From assembly GCA_964442905.1 (NCBI GenBank), contig CAYUBD010000041.1, positions 1 through 8,209 on the forward strand: a stretch of 8,209 bases of DNA, written 5' to 3'. A model generated the notes under the pieces. That model did not search any database and was not told where the DNA came from. It was given only the letters and a program-made list of their open reading frames with translations. The translations under genes were made by a program, and so were the position numbers. The stretch is from JAFGFG01 sp964442905 (GTDB taxonomy: Archaea; Aenigmatarchaeota; Aenigmatarchaeia; QMZP01; JAFGSV01). The stretch's first letter is position 1, and every line of letters begins with the position of its first letter. Below, piece after piece: positions 4,772 to 8,209 of the stretch.

Positions 4772-6034
4772 GACAAAGGGAAAACATACGAAGTTAAGGA
4801 TATAAGCCTCGCTGAAGAAGGGAAAAAGAAGCTCGAGATGGCTGAGATGGAAATGGGGGCGCTGCTGAAGATAAGGGAGCGCTTCATGAAGGAGAAGCCG
4901 TTCAAAGGCATAACGATAGGGCTGGCTCTCCACGTAACGAAGGAGACTGCCATTCTCGTGAGAACGCTCATGGCCGGTGGTGCCAAGGTCGCAATAACCG
5001 GGTGCAATCCGCTTTCTACACAGGACGATGTAGCGGCTGCCCTTGCAAAAGAAGGTGTGCATGTATGGGCATACAAAGGCGAGACCACGGAAGATTACTA
5101 CAGATACCTAGGATATGTGATAGACCAGAAACCTCATATAACGATAGATGATGGTTGTGACCTTGTTTCTGAAATACATTCAAAGCACAAGGACCTAATA
5201 TGCAACATAATCGGCGGGTGTGAAGAGACAACGACGGGCATAATAAGGCTTCAGGCAATGGTGAAAGACAATGCGCTGAAGTATCCCATAGTTGCGGTAA
5301 ATGATAACAAAACCAAACACCTTCTGGACAACTACATAGGAACAGGCGAGTCCACATGGGACGGAATAAAGAGGGGAACAAACGTTCTTGTCTCGGGCAA
5401 GACCGTTGTTGTAGCGGGATATGGAAGTTGCGGGAAGGGTGTTGCGCTCAGAGCAAAGGGGATGGGTGGAAAGGTTGTCGTAACTGAAGTGGACCCATTC
5501 AGGGCTCTTCAGGCATTCTACGATGGTTATGAAGTGAAGAAGATGGACGATGTTGCAGGTGCAGGGGACATATTCATCACACTGACAGGCAACAAGCATG
5601 TCATAAAAACTAGGCACATGGAAAAGATGAAGGACGGTGCGATAGTATGCAATTCCGGCCACTTCGACATAGAGATAGATTACAAGGGTCTCACAGAGAT
5701 TGCAACGAAGAAGAGAGAAGTGAGGCCGCTCGTCGAGGAATTCACCATGAAGAACGGTAATCGGATATTCTGCCTTGCCCAGGGAAGGCTTGTTAATCTC
5801 GCACTGGCTGAAGGGCATTCAAGTACGGTAATGGACACATCGTTCTGTGGTCAGTCACTTGCATGCGAATACCTTGTGAAGAACAGGGGAAAGCTGAAGC
5901 CTGAAGTGTTAGAGCTCCCTGAACAGGTGGATATAGACATATCGCTCCTAAAGCTTGCAACATACGGCGTGAAGATAGACAGGCTGGATGAAGAGCAGAT
6001 CAAATACCTCAACAGCTGGGAAGAAGGTACGTAA
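4769..6034 (+). CDS. ahcY: S-adenosylhomocysteine hydrolase (adenosylhomocysteinase)
   Basis: This 421-residue NAD-dependent cytosolic enzyme splits S-adenosylhomocysteine, the product of SAM methyltransferases, into homocysteine and a nucleoside. Motifs in order: ALHVTKETAIL (53-63; His55, Thr57 and Glu59 of the nucleoside site), GCNPLSTQDDVAAAL (78-92), DDGCDL (127-132), EETTTGIIRL (152-161), NDNKTKHLLDN (178-188; Lys183, Asp187, Asn188), GYGSCGKG (217-224; Rossmann loop for NAD), VTEVDP (238-243; Glu240 for the NAD ribose), NSGHFDIE (295-302) and AEGHSSTVMDTSF (347-359; His350). It ends soon after the YL at 413-414 and lacks the C-terminal Lys/Tyr tail that bacterial and eukaryotic enzymes reach into the neighbouring subunit; this is known for archaeal and Thermotoga forms. 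In some methanogens the relative uses S-inosylhomocysteine, so that substrate remains possible. It lies between the two isoprenoid gene groups and converges on ubiX. Confidence 0.95.
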   Translation: MDKGKTYEVKDISLAEEGKKKLEMAEMEMGALLKIRERFMKEKPFKGITIGLALHVTKETAILVRTLMAGGAKVAITGCNPLSTQDDVAAALAKEGVHVWAYKGETTEDYYRYLGYVIDQKPHITIDDGCDLVSEIHSKHKDLICNIIGGCEETTTGIIRLQAMVKDNALKYPIVAVNDNKTKHLLDNYIGTGESTWDGIKRGTNVLVSGKTVVVAGYGSCGKGVALRAKGMGGKVVVTEVDPFRALQAFYDGYEVKKMDDVAGAGDIFITLTGNKHVIKTRHMEKMKDGAIVCNSGHFDIEIDYKGLTEIATKKREVRPLVEEFTMKNGNRIFCLAQGRLVNLALAEGHSSTVMDTSFCGQSLACEYLVKNRGKLKPEVLELPEQVDIDISLLKLATYGVKIDRLDEEQIKYLNSWEEGT

Positions 6035-6035
6035 G

Positions 6036-6587
6036 CTACTTCCATCTCTTGTATTTCACATCTATACCAAACTGATCCAACACCTTTCCGACAACATGCA
6101 TTACCATGGCTTCTATTGTATTGGGCTTTGAATAGAACGTCATCATCGGCGGTATCACAACCGCGCCGGCTCTTGTTACGGTCTCCATGTTCTTTATGTG
6201 TATGTAGTTCAGGGGCATCTCGCGCGCCAGAAGAACTAGCTTCCTTCGTTCTTTGAGCATAACATCAGCTGCCCTCAAAAGAAGATTATCTGAATAGCCC
6301 GATGCGATTCCACCCAGAGTCTTCATGGAACACGGTGCGACTATCATGCCATCAGTCCTGAATGACCCGGATGCGATGGCAGCGAAGAAATCATCAAATC
6401 TGTATACCTTGGAAGCGAGATTTTCGACGTCTTCCTTTGTATAATCTGTCTCATCCCTGAGCACTTTCTCGCCCACATCTGTCATGACGAGGTGTGTCTC
6501 AACACCGGATTTCTTGAGCTCTTCGAGTATTCGTATGCCAAATATCGAACCGGAGCTTCCGGAAATGCCTACAATGATATTCTTCAT
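6036..6587 (-). CDS. ubiX: UbiX-like flavin prenyltransferase (prenyl-FMN synthase)
   Basis: The protein has 183 residues from the ATG at 6587. UbiX joins a dimethylallyl group to reduced FMN to make prenylated FMN, the cofactor of UbiD-family decarboxylases. Motifs: GISGSSGSIFGIR (7-19, FMN phosphate loop), SGSFRTDGMIVAPCSMKTLG (73-92, with the PCSMKTL signature), ASGYSDNLLLRAADV (95-109), LAREMPLN (120-127) and IPPMMTFY (145-152). Length and order fit UbiX and not the larger PPC decarboxylase/Dfp flavoproteins. An ORF in this frame extends 29 codons further, but that part overlaps the aconitase X small subunit and lies before the first barrel strand, so 6587 is chosen. It follows the aconitase X pair after 37 bp. 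This context suggests its cofactor serves an anhydromevalonate phosphate decarboxylase rather than ubiquinone synthesis. Its stop is one base from the ahcY stop. Confidence 0.92.
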   Translation of the reverse strand: MKNIIVGISGSSGSIFGIRILEELKKSGVETHLVMTDVGEKVLRDETDYTKEDVENLASKVYRFDDFFAAIASGSFRTDGMIVAPCSMKTLGGIASGYSDNLLLRAADVMLKERRKLVLLAREMPLNYIHIKNMETVTRAGAVVIPPMMTFYSKPNTIEAMVMHVVGKVLDQFGIDVKYKRWK

Positions 6588-6609
6588 AACAAACCGCTTC
6601 ACGCTCGGC

Positions 6610-6619
6610 TTTAAAAAAA
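6610..6619 (-). promoter_or_regulatory. T-rich tract before ubiX: TATA-like box and possible terminator of the aconitase X transcript
   Basis: On the minus strand TTTTTTTAAA begins 5 nt after the stop of the small subunit gene and ends 22 nt before the ubiX ATG. The T7 run resembles an archaeal oligo-T terminator, and the TTTTTAAA part has the leaderless promoter spacing. No Shine-Dalgarno sequence precedes ubiX. The two roles are not mutually exclusive. Confidence 0.4.
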
Positions 6620-6624
6620 GATGT

Positions 6625-7014
6625 TTAAACAACTTCGACGGTTCCTTCGTCAGCATCAACTTTGACCCGGTCACCGTTCTTGATCTTCTCTATGTCTATC
6701 TGGTCCACGCATGGTATCTCGGATATGATTGCGCCTACTGCAACAATGGTCTCTATCTCCTTGTTTATGATAGCTGCAGGAGCGTTTCCGCGCTTCATCA
6801 TGTCATAGAGTGCGTAAGACCCCACAGTGCTTCCTTTACCCGTCGGGAACACGAGGACTTTGCCCCTCACACATTGCCCTTCAAGTGGATGCCCCTTTTC
6901 CGTGACTTTTCCTGTTTCCGGCTCAACTCCGCCGTAGAATGAAATGCCATCTGCAGAAACCAGTGCTTCTCCTTCAGCAGTGCCTTTCGCTACCTTCCGT
7001 CCCTTCATTATCAT
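6625..7014 (-). CDS. Aconitase X small subunit (phosphomevalonate dehydratase small subunit, DUF126 type)
   Basis: At 129 residues this is the swivelling-domain subunit of aconitase X, which with the large subunit removes water from (R)-mevalonate 5-phosphate to give trans-anhydromevalonate 5-phosphate. Family motifs: YGGVEPETGKV (27-37), GHPLEGQCVRGKVLVFPTGK (41-60), GSTVGS (61-66, with Ser62 the likely catalytic serine by homology to the GSS motif), RGNAPAAIIN (75-84), GAIISEIPCVDQID (94-107) and GDRVKVDADEGTVEV (114-128). The frame could begin at 7092, but the first 26 residues would then be read from inside the large-subunit gene. ATG 7014 is chosen because AGGAGG lies 7 nt upstream and it gives a 4-base ATGA overlap with the large-subunit stop, typical of coupled translation. 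A second ATG (7008) is too far from the Shine-Dalgarno sequence. Confidence 0.94.
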   Translation of the reverse strand: MIMKGRKVAKGTAEGEALVSADGISFYGGVEPETGKVTEKGHPLEGQCVRGKVLVFPTGKGSTVGSYALYDMMKRGNAPAAIINKEIETIVAVGAIISEIPCVDQIDIEKIKNGDRVKVDADEGTVEVV

Positions 7015-8186
7015 GATGTTGCCTCCTCTATCAGTTTGGGTATGTCCTTGAACACGACCCTGAAACTGTTCTTTCCGCGGCCATAGAAGCACCCCTTTGC
7101 GGAGTCAGTCGCAAGGCATTTGAAACGGCCCTTTATCGGGGCTACAACCATGCACGTGTCGCATGCGATCTTTGCTCCCGAGTCTTCAATCATCTTGATG
7201 AATCCCTTCTCCTCTGCCCTCTTCTTGATCGGCCTCGCAACGCATATCCACATCTCCTTTTTCACTTTCTTCCCGTCAAGCCTCCTTGCGACGTCCTCAA
7301 TCTCCCTGAGGCTCAGATGAGGACATCCTATGGAATAGATGTCCGGCTCGTCGTGGTCATTGAGCTCCTCCTTGGCTTTGTCGATTTCGGATTTTGAAAC
7401 CGATACGCTCTCCTTTGGTATCGTGGTGCTGTTGGGTGTGATTCCTTCCATGTGGAATAGGGCTGTTCCTCCGTATGTGGCTATCGAAGCGCAGAAGCTC
7501 TTCAGCTGCTCAGTGTTGGCTTCCCTGATGCCTCTGATAAGTGCTATCTTATTTCCTATCTTCTTTCCTATGACATAACCCAGAGCTCCGAAATCTGTAA
7601 TCGTAAACATTCTGGTCTCCACGTTTACGATGACCTGGGCCTGCCTGTTCTCCATGAGATGCATGCCGAATTCAGGCGTCTTGCCTGTCAGTGCGGAAGC
7701 AAGCGCGCTGGGTCCTCCTTCGCGGTTTGTCTTCAGGCCGAGAACGGAATTCGCATAGCAGACAGCAGAGCTTTCCGCCCACGCGACATGCTTTCCGAAT
7801 TCAGGCTTGTTGCCGACATAATACGGCGTGCATGTGCACGTGGCTGTCACACCCATCCTCTTGAAAGCATCTATGACCTTTATCTGCTTCTCGGCGAAGT
7901 CCTCTGGAATTCCCAAGGTCTTCCAATTCTCCATATCCATGCCTGCGGGATTCAGCGTAGTAAGGACGCGCACCTTCCCGTCCTTTGCAAGGTCCGCGAG
8001 ATAATCCAAGCCAGCGTCGCCGAGGTTGTGATAGGAAACGCCTGCAATCTGCACGCTTGTTACGTCTATAAGCCTCTTGGCGCCGAATATCTCACCCAGG
8101 GAAACGAGAATGTCCATGCTCTGCTTTACTGCGTTGCCGTGCTTCCCTTCGAGCATTTCCTGTTCTTCTTTTGTGAGTTTCATCAT
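7011..8186 (-). CDS. Aconitase X large (catalytic) subunit, mevalonate 5-phosphate dehydratase
   Basis: This 391-residue protein is an aconitase-superfamily iron-sulfur enzyme of the aconitase X (DUF521) type. The separate small-subunit gene is the archaeal two-gene arrangement; bacterial hydroxyproline-pathway relatives are often fused. Motifs: ITSVQIAG-like DVTSVQIAG (41-49), TLNPAGMD (77-84), CTCTPYYVGNKPEFGKHVAW (117-136), ESSAVCYANSVLGLKTNREG (138-157), GPSALASALTGKTPEFGMH (158-176), GCPHLSLREI (287-296) and ACDTCMVVAP (341-350). Candidate cluster cysteines are Cys117/Cys119, Cys288 and Cys342/Cys345. Mevalonate 5-phosphate as substrate is inferred from the neighbours ubiX, ipk and fni; cis-3-hydroxyproline dehydration is the bacterial alternative. 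The gene starts with two ATGs (8186 and 8183). GGTGA at 8190-8194 is 3 nt from the first and 6 nt from the second, so either may be used. Confidence 0.94.
   Translation of the reverse strand: MMKLTKEEQEMLEGKHGNAVKQSMDILVSLGEIFGAKRLIDVTSVQIAGVSYHNLGDAGLDYLADLAKDGKVRVLTTLNPAGMDMENWKTLGIPEDFAEKQIKVIDAFKRMGVTATCTCTPYYVGNKPEFGKHVAWAESSAVCYANSVLGLKTNREGGPSALASALTGKTPEFGMHLMENRQAQVIVNVETRMFTITDFGALGYVIGKKIGNKIALIRGIREANTEQLKSFCASIATYGGTALFHMEGITPNSTTIPKESVSVSKSEIDKAKEELNDHDEPDIYSIGCPHLSLREIEDVARRLDGKKVKKEMWICVARPIKKRAEEKGFIKMIEDSGAKIACDTCMVVAPIKGRFKCLATDSAKGCFYGRGKNSFRVVFKDIPKLIEEATS
7022..7027 (-). promoter_or_regulatory. Shine-Dalgarno sequence for the aconitase X small subunit, inside the large-subunit gene
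   Basis: AGGAGG on the minus strand lies 7 nt before ATG 7014, within the last codons of the large-subunit gene. It decides the small-subunit start and supports coupled translation. Confidence 0.75.
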
Positions 8187-8209
8187 TCTTCACCTTTACC
8201 TAGTTCTTT
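8183..8209 (-). CDS. Possible last codons of an upstream gene overlapping the aconitase X start
   Basis: From the right edge one minus-strand frame reads eight codons (KELGKGEE) and then TGA at 8183-8185, giving a 4-base ATGA overlap with the aconitase X large-subunit start. The other two frames hit stops (TAG, TAA) before that point. The same overlap type joins the large and small subunits, so a coupled upstream gene is plausible. Eight codons are too few to name a family; a pathway partner such as the UbiD-type decarboxylase is only a guess. Confidence 0.3.
   Translation of the reverse strand, partial: KELGKGEE
8190..8194 (-). promoter_or_regulatory. GGTGA ribosome-binding site before the aconitase X large subunit
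   Basis: GGTGA on the minus strand pairs with the archaeal 16S rRNA tail. It lies 3 nt from ATG 8186 and 6 nt from ATG 8183; the latter spacing is closer to that of the GGTG starts of secG and ahcY, so the second ATG may be the true start. Confidence 0.5.

Noticed and set aside
5195..5818. Minus-strand open frame of 207 codons inside ahcY
   Set aside because: It lies wholly opposite a gene with clear conserved motifs, reads as Cys/Tyr/His-rich low-plausibility protein, and shows no family features.
6588..6674. Extended start of UbiX at 6674
   Set aside because: The extra 29 residues overlap the end of the aconitase X small subunit and precede the first barrel strand of a UbiX that is already of normal length from 6587.
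6484..6942. Plus-strand open frame of 152 codons across ubiX and the aconitase X small subunit
   Set aside because: It spans two well-supported genes in antisense and has no recognisable domain or start signal.
7015..7092. Extended start of the aconitase X small subunit at 7092
   Set aside because: The extra 26 residues lie inside the large-subunit gene in another frame and have no family motif; AGGAGG is 7 nt before ATG 7014.
1..8209. Mobile element, CRISPR array, tRNA or defence genes
   Set aside because: No transposase, integrase, terminal inverted repeats, spaced direct repeats or cloverleaf sequence were found; the content is core metabolism and housekeeping.

Overview
The window comes from an archaeon. 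The evidence is an archaeal-type Sec61-beta/SecG, an isopentenyl phosphate kinase, a type 2 IPP isomerase, an aconitase X pair, TATA-like boxes in place of bacterial -35/-10 elements, and a mixture of leaderless-looking and GGTG-led starts. I cannot place it to genus. The isoprenoid genes argue against lineages that use other mevalonate variants (Sulfolobales, halophiles, Thermoplasma-type species), and a euryarchaeal or deep Thermoplasmata-like host is only a guess. No mobile element, CRISPR array, tRNA or rRNA was seen. Coding density is very high: the longest gene-free stretch is the 96-bp divergent spacer at 4673-4768.

Layout from left to right: the 5' part of an unrecognised gene (minus, running off the left edge, start 395); a short divergent promoter region; secG (plus, 454-609); an endonuclease IV-like gene (plus, 644-1456); then, convergent with it after a single base, a minus-strand series that reads in transcription order isopentenyl phosphate kinase (start 4672), type 2 IPP isomerase, a small winged-helix/zinc-ribbon protein and galactose-1-phosphate uridylyltransferase (end 1458). 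S-adenosylhomocysteine hydrolase (plus, 4769-6034) is divergent from the kinase and convergent, again after a single base, with a second minus-strand series: aconitase X large subunit (start 8186), aconitase X small subunit and UbiX-like flavin prenyltransferase (end 6036). A few codons at the right edge may be the tail of one more upstream gene.

Functionally, five genes belong to the archaeal (anhydromevalonate phosphate) mevalonate pathway. The aconitase X pair dehydrates mevalonate 5-phosphate to trans-anhydromevalonate 5-phosphate. UbiX makes the prenyl-FMN needed by the UbiD-type decarboxylase that turns this into isopentenyl phosphate. IPK phosphorylates isopentenyl phosphate to IPP, and IDI-2 equilibrates IPP with DMAPP for archaeal lipid synthesis. 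The decarboxylase itself and the steps from acetyl-CoA to mevalonate phosphate are not in the window. S-adenosylhomocysteine hydrolase sits between the two halves of the isoprenoid set.

Two kinds of gene start recur. Seven genes have an A/T-rich TATA-like octamer ending 20-22 nt before the ATG, as expected for leaderless transcripts. secG and the S-adenosylhomocysteine hydrolase gene instead share an identical 12-mer GGTGCCGTTATG across their start codons.
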